Origin: Curvibacter sp. GWA2_63_95
GTDB lineage: Bacteria > Pseudomonadota > Gammaproteobacteria > Burkholderiales > Burkholderiaceae_C
NCBI GenBank assembly: GCA_001795455.1
Contig: MGPB01000001.1
Span: 89,147-153,146, forward strand
Length of the DNA stretch: 64,000 bases
Reading direction: 5' to 3'
The position numbers and the translations under genes were made by a program. The notes below the pieces were generated by a model, which was given only the letters and a program-made list of their open reading frames with translations, was not told the DNA's origin and did no database searches. Below are positions 1 through 10,221 of this stretch, piece after piece; the stretch's first letter is position 1; each line of letters starts with the position of its first letter.

Positions 1-597
1 AAAGAATATGGCGACGTGCTGCCGCCCGACCCGGATTCGAAAGCGCTGGAAGACTTCTTGGCCAAGCGCCGCCGGGCCGACCCGCTGCGCTTTGCCGATC
101 TGTCGCTGGTCATCGTCAAGCTCATGGGGCGAGGCGAATACGTGCTGGAGGCCCCCGGCGGCCCGCCCGTAGGCCACTTTGGCCTGGCCGTAACCGACTA
201 CACCCACTCCACCGCGCCCAACCGCCGCTTCCCCGACCTCATCACCGCGCGCCTGCTCAAGGCCACGCTGGCGAAGGAGCCGCCGCCCTATAGCAACGCC
301 GAGCTGGCCGCACTGGCCACCCACTGCACCCGCCAGGAAGACGCGGCGCAAAAGGTGGAGCGGCAAATGCGCAAGTCCGAAGCCGCGCTGCTGCTCGAAT
401 CCCGCATTGGCGAACGCTTTGACGCCATCGTCACCGGCAACGCCGCCGATGGCCAGTGGGTGCGCCTGCTGAACCCGCCCGCCGAAGGCAAGCTGCTGCG
501 CGGCGCCAGCGCGCTGAAGGTGGGGGACAAAGTGCGCGTGAAGCTGCTGGCCACCAATGTGGAGCGCGGCTTTATTGACTTTGAGAGCGTGCAGTAA
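1..597 (+). CDS. RNB-domain exoribonuclease (RNase II/R family), C-terminal part
   Basis: The frame is open from base 1, so this is the 3' part of a longer gene whose start lies outside the window. The segment GHFGLAVTDYTHSTAPNRRFPD corresponds to the conserved end of the RNB catalytic domain (YTHFTSPIRRYPDL in typical members). The last 60 or so residues look like a short S1-type RNA-binding beta barrel. The expected product degrades single-stranded RNA 3' to 5'. The 'TAPNRRF' form differs from the canonical 'TSPIRRY', which suggests a divergent RNase II-like clade rather than RNase R. No operon partner is visible; the next gene is convergent, 3 bp away. Confidence 0.85.
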   Translation, partial: KEYGDVLPPDPDSKALEDFLAKRRRADPLRFADLSLVIVKLMGRGEYVLEAPGGPPVGHFGLAVTDYTHSTAPNRRFPDLITARLLKATLAKEPPPYSNAELAALATHCTRQEDAAQKVERQMRKSEAALLLESRIGERFDAIVTGNAADGQWVRLLNPPAEGKLLRGASALKVGDKVRVKLLATNVERGFIDFESVQ

Positions 598-600
598 ACG

Positions 601-1071
601 TTAGGCCAAGCCGGCCGCCTGCTTGGCGTGAAGCTTGGCGGCAATGTATTCACCGTGGGTGACGTGCAGCAAGCCCGCCACCTTGCTGATGACGTGGTTC
701 TCGTGGGCGTCCAGGTCGCCGTCTGCATACGCCACCTGCCACATCAGTTCCACCACCATGATCTTTTGCGCCTGCGTGAAGTGCTCGTTCATGGCGCTGG
801 TGTAGCGAAAGTAATCGTTGCTGTGCTTGGCGGCGCTATCTGCCTGGCTTAGCAACTGCTGCGTTTCATCGTCGGTCAGCGCAAACTTGCTGCGCAGTGC
901 TTGTACCGCCGATGCACGCTCCTGGTCGCCAACACCCGCGTCAGCCCGCATGACCTCGATCAACAGCACCGCCGTTGCCAACTGCAAGCTATGGCTGTCA
1001 CTCACAGACGATGCGCTCTCATCGCTCAGGTTAAAAAACTGGACCAACAGGTTTTTGAGTGGATGCAACAT
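601..1071 (-). CDS. TerB-like (tellurite-resistance TerB family) protein
   Basis: A protein of about 157 residues. The middle and C-terminal part (ATAVLLIEVMRAD ... LMWQVAYADGDLDAHE) has the duplicated acidic helix pattern of the TerB/DjlA N-terminal fold. In characterised members this fold binds metal and is membrane-associated; substrate and role here are unknown. The start is uncertain. An in-frame ATG at 1131 would add 20 residues with no good ribosome site, and I prefer the ATG at 1071, where family-like sequence (MLHPLKNLL) begins. It stands alone and is convergent with the RNB nuclease, and no other ter genes are nearby. The name therefore does not imply tellurite resistance. Confidence 0.75.
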   Translation of the reverse strand: MLHPLKNLLVQFFNLSDESASSVSDSHSLQLATAVLLIEVMRADAGVGDQERASAVQALRSKFALTDDETQQLLSQADSAAKHSNDYFRYTSAMNEHFTQAQKIMVVELMWQVAYADGDLDAHENHVISKVAGLLHVTHGEYIAAKLHAKQAAGLA

Positions 1072-1160
1072 GCGCAAGATTGTGCCCGGCAGATATGCTC
1101 CTTGCCCGATAGGTCCGAAACACCGCATCAAAACGCAGGTTTGCCAAAAGAGAGTGGGTG

Positions 1161-1230
1161 AAAATTTGATTGAAATTGACCGCTATCCCTCGTGGAATAT
1201 GCGCAAACAGCTACCAAAAGCGTAGCAATC
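1161..1230 (-). repeat. Dispersed short repeat, copy 1 (intergenic)
   Basis: Read on the minus strand this stretch contains GGTAGCTGTTTGCGCATA, then TTCCACGAGGGATAGCGG, then TCAATTT. This matches the consensus of the family described under findings (TAGCTGCTTGCGCATA, ACGAGGGCTAGAGG, CCAATTT). It lies between the TerB-like and EamA genes in a gap of about 260-320 bp that holds nothing else I can recognise. Confidence 0.8.
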
Positions 1231-1390
1231 TTAGCCTTGCAAACTAGAGCAAAGCCCCGGTGGCTTGCACCTTTGCCGCTTGGCGGCGAGTATTTCCTGC
1301 CACCCATGGCGGCCCCATTCATCCAGCCGGTGCTCACGGGCTCGGCGGTATGGGCCATGGTGGCGAGGGCGGCCAGCAGCAACGCAGCGC

Positions 1391-2263
1391 TTAAGCCTTC
1401 TTCCAAATCACCAAGCCAATGCCGCCCAAAATGGCGCAGCCCGACAGCGCCATCGGCCAGGTAGCGGCCTCGCCCAGTAGCACCACGCTGCCCACAGCCG
1501 CAATCACCGGCACGCTGAGCTGCACCGTGGCCGCGTGGGTCGCTTGCAGCGTGGGCAACACCCGGTACCACACGGCATAGCCCACACCCGATGTCAGCGC
1601 GCCCGAGGCCAAGGCAAACACCAAGCCGCTGCTGGTGATATGGAGCTGCGGCAGCGCCACCGCACTGAGCACCAGCGCCATGGGCACAGTGCGAATGAAG
1701 TTGCCCGCCGTTACCGCCGTGGGGTCAGCGCCACCTTGGGCGGGCTGGCGCCGGCCCAGCAGCGAGTAAGCGCCCCAGGCCACCCCGGCACCCAGCATGG
1801 CCGCAGAACCTGCTAAGCCCGGCGTTGCTACGCCCGGCAACATCAGCACCACAAGCCCGGCAACCGCCAGCGCAAAGCCGCCAAGCTGCTGCGCACTCAA
1901 GCGCTCGCCCCGGTACAGGCCCCAGGCAATCATGGTGGCCTGCACCGCACCAAACAGAAGCAGCGCGCCCGTGGCCGCCGACATGCTGAGGTAGGCAAAC
2001 GAAAACCCGGCCGCATACACAAACAGCGCCAGCGCCGACCAGCCATCACCCGGCAGCGCTGCGGTGCGTGCCCCCTGCGCGCTTGGTTTGCGCTGTAGCC
2101 ACACCAAGGCCGCCAGGGTGATTGCGCCAGACACCAAACGCACGGTGGTGAAACTGGCCGCATCCATGGCGCCGCCCTTGAGCGCGACGCGGCACAACAG
2201 CGAGTTGCCCGCAAAGGCCAGCATGGCCAGCGTCAGCAGAGATAGATTGAACAGAGAGCCCAT
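1391..2263 (-). CDS. EamA/DMT-family transporter
   Basis: A protein of 290 residues with about ten hydrophobic segments in two five-helix halves, the normal size and layout of the drug/metabolite transporter superfamily. The N-terminus (NLSLLTLAMLAFAGNSLLCR) and the second half (ALTSGVGYAVWYRVLPTL) match EamA repeats. It would be an inner-membrane exporter of small metabolites or amino acids; substrate cannot be predicted. It is a single gene between two copies of the dispersed repeat, with the start ATG at 2263. Confidence 0.85.
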   Translation of the reverse strand: MGSLFNLSLLTLAMLAFAGNSLLCRVALKGGAMDAASFTTVRLVSGAITLAALVWLQRKPSAQGARTAALPGDGWSALALFVYAAGFSFAYLSMSAATGALLLFGAVQATMIAWGLYRGERLSAQQLGGFALAVAGLVVLMLPGVATPGLAGSAAMLGAGVAWGAYSLLGRRQPAQGGADPTAVTAGNFIRTVPMALVLSAVALPQLHITSSGLVFALASGALTSGVGYAVWYRVLPTLQATHAATVQLSVPVIAAVGSVVLLGEAATWPMALSGCAILGGIGLVIWKKA

Positions 2264-2286
2264 GGCGGAGCAGTGTACGCGTGGGG

Positions 2287-2358
2287 TGCTATTTACTATG
2301 AAATTGGCCTCTAGCGCCCGTGGAGTATGCGCAAGCAGCTACTAAAAGCGTAGCAAAT
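2287..2358 (-). repeat. Dispersed short repeat, copy 2 (intergenic)
   Basis: The minus strand reads GCTACGCTTTTAGTAGCTG, CTTGCGCATACTCCACGGG, CGCTAGAGGCCAATTTCA, one of the best-preserved full-length copies. It lies between the EamA gene and the DUF924 gene and shares its 5' part (GCTACGCTTTT) with copy 1. Confidence 0.85.
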
Positions 2359-2370
2359 GCCAAGCAAAAC

Positions 2371-2910
2371 CTAGAACGACGACCCCGGCTCACTCAGGAA
2401 GGCCAGCTCCTCCGCGCTGGAGCTGCGGCCCAGGATGGTGTTGCGGTGGGGGTAGCGGCCGAAACGGTCGATGATGGCTTTGTGGCGTAGCTCGAAGTTC
2501 AGATTGTCTTGTATGCCCAACTGCGTAAACAGCGCTACCGCTTGCGTATGCACCAGCGCGGACTCGCTGTGCATGTAGGGCATGTAGGCAAACACCCGCT
2601 GCTCTTCAGGCAGGCTGCGGTCTTGCCCGCTGGCCACCAGCTCTTGCGCCAACACCAGCGCCAGCGCGTCCTGCGCAAAGGCTTGCTTTGTTGCGCGGTA
2701 GACGTTGCGCGAGAGCTGGTCCAACACGATGATCTCCGCCAGCCGCCCCTCAGCCGTGGCGCGCCACGCAAACAGCTCACACTGCGCCGCCGTCTTCAGC
2801 GTGTCGCCAAAGCGCGCGCGGATGGTTTCGTCCAGCACGGCGTCTTTGATGAAGTGCTGCTTGGGGGTTAGCTCATCGAACCAGAAGTGGAGGATGGATT
2901 GGGGTTGCAT
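2371..2910 (-). CDS. DUF924 family protein
   Basis: About 179 residues. Typical family marks are ILHFWFDELTPKQHF near the start, IIVLDQLSRNVYR in the middle, YMPYMHSES, and the C-terminal RHKAIIDRFGRYPHRN. The family is soluble, tetratricopeptide-like and of unknown biochemical role. An ATG at 2949 would add 13 residues (MSYRHRIELYICP) that do not look like the family, so I prefer 2910. It is a single gene, and the AT-rich defence-like island begins just upstream of it. Confidence 0.85.
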   Translation of the reverse strand: MQPQSILHFWFDELTPKQHFIKDAVLDETIRARFGDTLKTAAQCELFAWRATAEGRLAEIIVLDQLSRNVYRATKQAFAQDALALVLAQELVASGQDRSLPEEQRVFAYMPYMHSESALVHTQAVALFTQLGIQDNLNFELRHKAIIDRFGRYPHRNTILGRSSSAEELAFLSEPGSSF

Positions 2911-3009
2911 GGGGCAAATATAGAGTTCAATGCGATGTCTGTAAGACAAGTGAACGCACGTCTAATCTATCGACAAGTATGTCTGTCAAAGCAAAAAATA
3001 ACAGGAATA

Positions 3010-3960
3010 CTAACTTTGTATCCAGGCAATTGCGTCGTCGAGTGGTTGTCGTTCGCCAACTGGGACAACGCAAAGATGATTTGCCGCGTGCTTGAGCTTT
3101 CCCTCCCGCGAGCCCTTTGCAATTGCGTTGGCAACATCTGCAGTCACGTTGTGCTCTTCTGCCAAATTGCCTATACAGGCCCAGATCGCCTGTTCGCCAA
3201 GGTGTCCATGGCAAAGCCAACGGCCAGGCTCTGCAGTTTGAAACGCGGCTAGGTAAGTGTCGGCGCCGGAATTTACCGAAGGTACAAAGTTGACTGGCAG
3301 TTGCAGTCCACGGTGAGAAAGTACCTGTACCAAACTCTGGTCTAGCTGGTAGCGATTGCCAGACCAACTTACACGCTTCTCGCAAATCGCACCATCAGAT
3401 CTTCCAAGTGCGCTGGCAGCCTTTAACTCTAAAGAATATGCAGTCGCCAAAGCAACCATTTTGTGAAAACGACTTCCGAGATCTCTTAAAAACTCTGCCG
3501 ATATTTCATCTGGATAGGATTGCTTGAGATATGCCGCGGCGCTCGATATGCTGAAGAAATAGTTTTCAATCGAGTGTCCAATCGTAGTGAAACTCCCTGG
3601 CCCCTGTGTTGGGGGGGTCCACTGATTTGGTACGCCGTTGTTCAGAGGAATGCCGTCCCATTCCCTGTCAGTGAGAGAACCGAATTTTGCTAAAACTAGC
3701 TCTTTGGTCGGAGAGGTTAGTGCTTCAATGGCAGACCTTATTGCACCGATGCGCGCCTTGTTTCCAAGCCCATGGAGTTCCGTTCCGGTAATGATTTGCA
3801 CGCAATCGACTACTCCCTTTGAAGAAATCTGTCTTTCTTCCTCTTTGTCAAGCTTCAGTCGATTGATGATTGTTCTATCTGAAACTCCCTCTGTTAAAAG
3901 TGTTTTCCCGGAGCGACGGAGGACTGTATTTATGTAGCCAGAAAGTGAGTATCCCTGCAT
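3010..3960 (-). CDS. DUF4435/TOPRIM-like protein, probable AriB-like PARIS effector
   Basis: A protein of 316 residues. Near the N-terminus TLLTEGVSDRTII (Glu24, Asp28) fits the E-G-x-x-D opening of DUF4435/TOPRIM-like proteins. LTDREWDG (Asp98, Asp102) fits the D-x-D step, and GHSIENYFF (Glu132) fits the conserved 'ENY' motif. In the PARIS system the equivalent AriB is a nuclease released by the AAA ATPase AriA when a phage anti-restriction protein is sensed. The start lies 2 bp after the stop of the ATPase gene, so the two are surely co-transcribed. Both are visibly AT-richer than their neighbours, which suggests horizontal acquisition. The family call rests on motifs only; other AAA+DUF4435 pairs exist. 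Confidence 0.6.
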   Translation of the reverse strand: MQGYSLSGYINTVLRRSGKTLLTEGVSDRTIINRLKLDKEEERQISSKGVVDCVQIITGTELHGLGNKARIGAIRSAIEALTSPTKELVLAKFGSLTDREWDGIPLNNGVPNQWTPPTQGPGSFTTIGHSIENYFFSISSAAAYLKQSYPDEISAEFLRDLGSRFHKMVALATAYSLELKAASALGRSDGAICEKRVSWSGNRYQLDQSLVQVLSHRGLQLPVNFVPSVNSGADTYLAAFQTAEPGRWLCHGHLGEQAIWACIGNLAEEHNVTADVANAIAKGSREGKLKHAANHLCVVPVGERQPLDDAIAWIQS

Positions 3961-3962
3961 AG

Positions 3963-5387
3963 CTACTCCGCGCTGTCGTCCTCAAACAAACCCTCTTGCA
4001 AACTTCGCGTCAAAGTTGGTTCGAAATCTTGTGTTTCTTCCAAGTGATCGCCGCCGACTTCCGGTGAGTGTGTGCAGGCGATGATTTGTCTGTGTGCCGA
4101 TTGCTGCATTAGCTCCCTCAAGATTTGTCTTTGCCAGTCAACATGCAATGACAATTCTGGTTCGTCTATAAGAAAGGTCCCGCTTTTAAATCTTGAGCGG
4201 CTAGCCGAATAGAGCATGGTCAAAATCTGTTTCTCACCTGACGATAATGATGAAAGACCATAACTCCTCCCGCCCTCAGTTCCGACTGATACGGAAGATC
4301 TAGTACGCGTTCTTGAATCCACAGAGCCAATTTGCAAAGTTTTTTTATCGAGAAACTTGTTTATTGAAGACTCGAAATCGCGACTCTTTTGAAATGCTTG
4401 CTTGCGCTCCTCTTTTCGCGCAACTAATGTGTCTAAGTAGAGATTTAAAACTGCATTTTCGATGCCTTTGGTGTCGCGACCTCCGTAACGCTTTAAATGA
4501 TCAGTAGCTTCACTCAAATTTTGATAAATACGGAAAGATTCGCGATTCCCTAGCTGATAGTCGGTGCTGTTTAGAGAATCTGCAATGGATGCCAAGAGTT
4601 GATCGGTTCCGACTGTTGAATCCGGGGTGTCAAGACCAACAATTGTCCGAAATACTTTAACAAACACATCCGCAAACATATTCTGTTCCCGTTGTGCTGT
4701 TTCTAGTTGGGCAGTACGCCACTCCGAGGAGAGGCCGTCATCAACCTCTAGTATTGATGGATAACGAACGATTGGAACGAATTGACCAAACCATTGGCGG
4801 CATTGAAGCGTTTTGCGGGCGGTCGTCGCAGCTTCTTCTCGGATAGCACGTGTTTCTATTGCCTCTCGAGGTAATCGAGATAGTAAACGCCCTGTGGCTT
4901 CACGAAGATTCAAAACCTCCTTAACTTCTATTTCCTCCAGCTCTGTCTCTTTTGCTGAATCTCGATAGTAAGTGGCGGCACCACCTTGGATGCGCTCTAG
5001 AACCGAGCGAAATGCGGGTAAATATGTCGCTCGATCTCCAATGGCCGCTCTAATCGCGTCAGATTCCGCTTCACTGAGCGTGCCTGACTCTCCTTCAAAG
5101 GAAGTTGTGTTGCCATTCAAAGAAACTGAGCAATTCCCATCAGGCCCCCCCCGATGTATTTCCAAGACGTCATCAGAAAACGTTGAAATTCGAATGCGTC
5201 GGAAATTTAGGTAATTGAATCTTTTGAAGTCAAGTTCAAGCGCATTTGCCAATATGTGCAGCGCTGTTGTCTTTCCTCTACCGTTCTTACCGTAGATGAT
5301 GTTTAGGCCAGGTTTGAACTCCATTTGCAGATCGAACTGATCATGAAGTCCCTCTACGGATAAGCGGCTTATTCCATTTGTTTTCAT
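3963..5387 (-). CDS. AAA/ABC-type ATPase (AAA_15/21), probable AriA-like PARIS sensor
   Basis: A protein of 474 residues built like RecF/SMC-type ATPases. Walker A GKNGRGKTT is at residues 33-41, followed by a charged helical middle (about 150-350, probably coiled coil). An ABC signature LSSLSSGEKQIL and Walker B TFLIDEPELSLH come next, and a switch-histidine segment IIACTHSPE lies near the C-terminus. There is no fused TOPRIM domain, so it is not an OLD/GajA nuclease. It is the first gene of a two-gene unit with the DUF4435-like gene. AriA-type ATPases of this size form the sensing scaffold of PARIS. Base composition is AT-rich relative to flanking glnS, which fits a mobile defence island. 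Confidence 0.65.
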   Translation of the reverse strand: MKTNGISRLSVEGLHDQFDLQMEFKPGLNIIYGKNGRGKTTALHILANALELDFKRFNYLNFRRIRISTFSDDVLEIHRGGPDGNCSVSLNGNTTSFEGESGTLSEAESDAIRAAIGDRATYLPAFRSVLERIQGGAATYYRDSAKETELEEIEVKEVLNLREATGRLLSRLPREAIETRAIREEAATTARKTLQCRQWFGQFVPIVRYPSILEVDDGLSSEWRTAQLETAQREQNMFADVFVKVFRTIVGLDTPDSTVGTDQLLASIADSLNSTDYQLGNRESFRIYQNLSEATDHLKRYGGRDTKGIENAVLNLYLDTLVARKEERKQAFQKSRDFESSINKFLDKKTLQIGSVDSRTRTRSSVSVGTEGGRSYGLSSLSSGEKQILTMLYSASRSRFKSGTFLIDEPELSLHVDWQRQILRELMQQSAHRQIIACTHSPEVGGDHLEETQDFEPTLTRSLQEGLFEDDSAE

Positions 5388-5431
5388 CTTGCCCCCCTCA
5401 GCTTAATTTTAAATTTCTTGGGTGAAGTGAA

Positions 5432-7252
<1,821 letters not shown>

Positions 7253-7346
7253 GCGTTGGATTTTAGACGCCGCTTGGAAATGCGAAGCACCCCCCGTACA
7301 CTGGCGCGCAACAGTTTCGCCACTTTCTTTTCAAAAGCACCAGCCC

Positions 7347-8273
7347 ATGGCCGCGCCCCCCGACGTGCCCAACGCCACCGCCCTTCACATGGCGCGCTTG
7401 TACGAGCAGTCGCCGCTGTTTGTGTCGCTGTTTGATGCCTCCGACACCATGCGTTATGCCAACCCGGCGTTTCGCAAAGCGTTTGACGTGTCCCCGGGTG
7501 CCGAGCCCACCTGGACCGACCTGATGCGCTGCAGCCACACCTCGGGCGTGGGGGCGGCCATCAAGACCGACAACTTTGAGGCCTGGCTCACGTCCACCCG
7601 CTCGCGCCGGGGCAAGCTGCCGTTTCGCACCTTTGAGGCGGACCTGACCGACGGCCGCTGGATCTACATGACCGAAACGGTGGATGCGCAGGGCTGGATG
7701 CTGTGTGTGGCGTTTGATATTTCGTCCATGCGGGTGGGGGAGCGCTCACTGCGCCTGGCACGCGACGGCGCGTTGCGTGCCGCGCAGGTGGATGGGCTTA
7801 CCGGCATCAGCAACCGCGCGCATGTGATGCAGCAACTGGAGAAGCGCTTGGACCAACTGCGCGAGCGCCAGCAGCCCTGTGGCCTGGTGATGCTGGATCT
7901 GGACCACTTCAAGCGGGTGAACGACACCTATGGCCACCATGCGGGCGATGGAGTGCTGGTGCACTTTGCGCGGCTGGTAGAGGCCACGCTGCGCCGCGAA
8001 GACGGCTTTGGTCGCCTGGGGGGCGAGGAGTTCATGCTCCTGCTGCCCAACATCAGCCACGCGGCGCTGGAGCAAACCGTGGGCCGGGTGCTGGAGAAGG
8101 TGCGCACTGCACGCCCCCTCCCCGAGGTGCCCGGCTTTGCCTACACCTGCTCGGCCGGGCTCACCATGCTGGACCCCAGCCAAGACGCGGCGCACAACAT
8201 GCGCCGTGCCGACCACGCGCTGTACGTTGCCAAGGCGCAGGGGCGCGACTGCCTGGTGTGGGCCGAGGGCTGA
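7347..8273 (+). CDS. PAS-GGDEF diguanylate cyclase
   Basis: 308 residues from the ATG at 7347. A longer frame starts at 7143, but that part overlaps glnS antisense and looks non-coding. An N-terminal PAS-like region (LYEQSPLFVSLFDASDTMRY) is followed by a GGDEF domain. The active-site loop is GGEEF, preceded by exactly five residues after RRED, so the product-inhibition RxxD site is intact. LDLDHFKRVNDTYGHH provides the metal and guanine-binding region. There is no membrane segment. Expected to make c-di-GMP in response to a signal on the PAS domain. A single gene divergent from glnS. Confidence 0.92.
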   Translation: MAAPPDVPNATALHMARLYEQSPLFVSLFDASDTMRYANPAFRKAFDVSPGAEPTWTDLMRCSHTSGVGAAIKTDNFEAWLTSTRSRRGKLPFRTFEADLTDGRWIYMTETVDAQGWMLCVAFDISSMRVGERSLRLARDGALRAAQVDGLTGISNRAHVMQQLEKRLDQLRERQQPCGLVMLDLDHFKRVNDTYGHHAGDGVLVHFARLVEATLRREDGFGRLGGEEFMLLLPNISHAALEQTVGRVLEKVRTARPLPEVPGFAYTCSAGLTMLDPSQDAAHNMRRADHALYVAKAQGRDCLVWAEG

Positions 8274-8282
8274 ACGCCCTGC

Positions 8283-9161
8283 CTACTTGGGCAGGGCGGC
8301 GAGGTCCAGCCACAGGGCCTTGCGCGACAAGGGTGTCGCAGCGGGCAGCAGCGGGTTGTTCAGCGCAATGGCGACACGCCCGCGCAAATTGGCACGTTTG
8401 ATGATCCCGCCAAAGCGCTCGTAAAACAGGGCATCAAAGCTGCCATCGGCCATGGCCTTGTGAAGGCCGGTTTCGATGGCTTTGGCCAGCACTGTGTCTT
8501 TCTTGTTCACAAAAAAGTAGATGGCTGTGGGGTAGTGCAGCAGCACTTTGTCCTCCACCACCAGTTGCTGATTGCGGGCCTGTGCAGCCTCGTCCCATAT
8601 CTCCAGAATGGAGCGCGGAAAGTAATCAAACCGCCCGGCCTGCAGCATGGCAAACAGGCCTTCATAGGTGGTGCTGGTGGTGACTCGCAGGCCGTTGCCC
8701 TGCAAGATGTCGGTGTCGGGCCAGTCGTGGCCCTGGCCGGCAGAAAAGGCGCGCAAGTCTTCCAGCCCTTTGACGCCGGAGATGATGCCCTTGTGTTGCT
8801 CGCGCACAAAGGCGATGCGGTAACCAAACAGGCCCTTGTCGATAGGAATGCGGAGGGGGAGCAGCTGGTCTTCGCGGTCTTTGGAGGTCATGCTCCACAC
8901 CACATTGATGCCGGTGCCACTGGCCAACCGGTTCAGGGCGGCACCCTGGGGCATGGGGCGTGGGTAGGCCCGGACGTCATAGTCCGAGCCTGATTTCTTC
9001 AGGGCCAGCTCCAGCAGCCGGACCGGGTATTCGAGCCGGCTGTCTGCTTCGGGGATTTCCCGGGAATACACCACAGAAAACTTGGCGGCCTGCACGGACC
9101 CGGCGGTGAGTAGCAGCAGGCACGCCAGGCTGGCGTGTAATCTTTTGAGCCAAATGGGCAT
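8283..9161 (-). CDS. Periplasmic substrate-binding protein, family 3-like
   Basis: 292 residues with a clear Sec signal peptide (LHASLACLLLLTAGSVQAA, cleavage near residue 25). The mature part resembles bacterial extracellular solute-binding protein family 3 (NRLASGTGINVVWSM, RFDYFPRSILEI). The 'FDYFPRSILEIWDEA' segment is common in stand-alone members lacking a permease, often linked to sensory proteins. No ABC permease or ATPase is adjacent, so the protein may be a sensor partner rather than a transport component. The neighbouring diguanylate cyclase is convergent. The ligand is unknown. Confidence 0.8.
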   Translation of the reverse strand: MPIWLKRLHASLACLLLLTAGSVQAAKFSVVYSREIPEADSRLEYPVRLLELALKKSGSDYDVRAYPRPMPQGAALNRLASGTGINVVWSMTSKDREDQLLPLRIPIDKGLFGYRIAFVREQHKGIISGVKGLEDLRAFSAGQGHDWPDTDILQGNGLRVTTSTTYEGLFAMLQAGRFDYFPRSILEIWDEAAQARNQQLVVEDKVLLHYPTAIYFFVNKKDTVLAKAIETGLHKAMADGSFDALFYERFGGIIKRANLRGRVAIALNNPLLPAATPLSRKALWLDLAALPK

Positions 9162-9200
9162 GGTGCCCTTTCCAACAACGACTCCGGCCCCCTGTTTTTT

Positions 9201-10160
9201 TTATGGTGTGTGGTTCCAGGCTGTCAGTTGCACCAAGCGTTCCAGGGCAAAGGCGCCTAGCACCGAGTTGCCTTTGGCGTCCAGCTCGGGTGCCCACACG
9301 GCTATGGTACCCACGCCCGGCGCAATTGCAACAATGCCGCCGCCCACGCCCGTCTTGACTGGCAGGCCAATGCGGTAGGCAAAGTCGCCCGCGGCATCGT
9401 AGGCACCGCAGGTGAGCATGAGGGCATTCACGCGACGCGCATCATCGGCCGCCAAGAACTGTTCGTCCTGCTGGCCGTCACGGCCCAAGTCGCGCCCGCC
9501 GTTGGCCAGAAACATGGTGGCCTGGGCGAGCTGGGTGCAGCTCATCTCGGTGGCGCACTGGCGGCAGTAGTTGTCCAGCACCAGTTCGGGCTCGTTCACA
9601 AAGTTGCCGTAACTCTTCATGAAATACGCCAGGGCCATATTGCGATGGGCGGTCTCGCGTTCAGACCGGGCAATGCGTGCGTTCCAGCTCAGGTCGGGGT
9701 CGTCGGTCAGGCGGCGCAGGGCGCCCAAGAGCGCGTAGTCCAGATGGGCGTAGCGGGTGGTCAATATGTCGGTGATGACCAGCGCACCAGCGTTGATGAA
9801 GGGGTTGCGCGGAATGCCTTTTTCGGTTTCCAGCTGCACCATGGAGTTGAAGGCTGCGCCCGATGGCTCGCGGCCCACGCGCTGCCACAGGTTGTCGCCC
9901 ACGGTCTTGAGCGCCAGCACAAAGGTAAACAGCTTGGTGATGCTTTGCAGCGAGAACGGGGTGTGCGCATGGCCCACGCTGTAGGTGCTGCCATCCACCA
10001 GCGCCACGGCCATACCGAATTGGCGTGGCGCCACCTCGGCCAGTGCCGGGATGTAGCTGGCTACGCGGCCCTGGCCAAACAGGGCCTGGGCTTCGGTGTG
10101 GATCTGCTCCAGGATGGTGGACAGGTCTGTGGCCTGGGCCGAGGGCGTAAGGGTTTGCAT
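9201..10160 (-). CDS. glsA: Glutaminase
   Basis: 319 residues, the normal length for bacterial glutaminase of the serine-dependent beta-lactamase-like fold. The catalytic S-x-x-K is SITK (Ser73, Lys76) in FSLQSITKLFTF. The family segments NPFINAGALVITD, NYCRQCA and the C-terminal GVGGGIVAIAPGVGTIAVW are present. It hydrolyses glutamine to glutamate and ammonia in the cytoplasm. It precedes the binding-protein gene by about 40 bp on the same strand; co-transcription is possible but no functional link is evident. Confidence 0.96.
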   Translation of the reverse strand: MQTLTPSAQATDLSTILEQIHTEAQALFGQGRVASYIPALAEVAPRQFGMAVALVDGSTYSVGHAHTPFSLQSITKLFTFVLALKTVGDNLWQRVGREPSGAAFNSMVQLETEKGIPRNPFINAGALVITDILTTRYAHLDYALLGALRRLTDDPDLSWNARIARSERETAHRNMALAYFMKSYGNFVNEPELVLDNYCRQCATEMSCTQLAQATMFLANGGRDLGRDGQQDEQFLAADDARRVNALMLTCGAYDAAGDFAYRIGLPVKTGVGGGIVAIAPGVGTIAVWAPELDAKGNSVLGAFALERLVQLTAWNHTP

Positions 10161-10221
10161 GGGCGAATTCTAGGAGCCCGCCTGTGGTACATATGCGGCA
10201 AAACCACAGCAGGTATGCACC

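Noticed and set aside
601..1071. Tellurite resistance locus
   Set aside because: Only a TerB-like domain is present, with no terA, terC, terD or terZ nearby.
3963..5387. OLD-family/Gabija GajA nuclease
   Set aside because: The protein ends shortly after the switch-His segment and has no C-terminal TOPRIM; the TOPRIM-like part is a separate gene.
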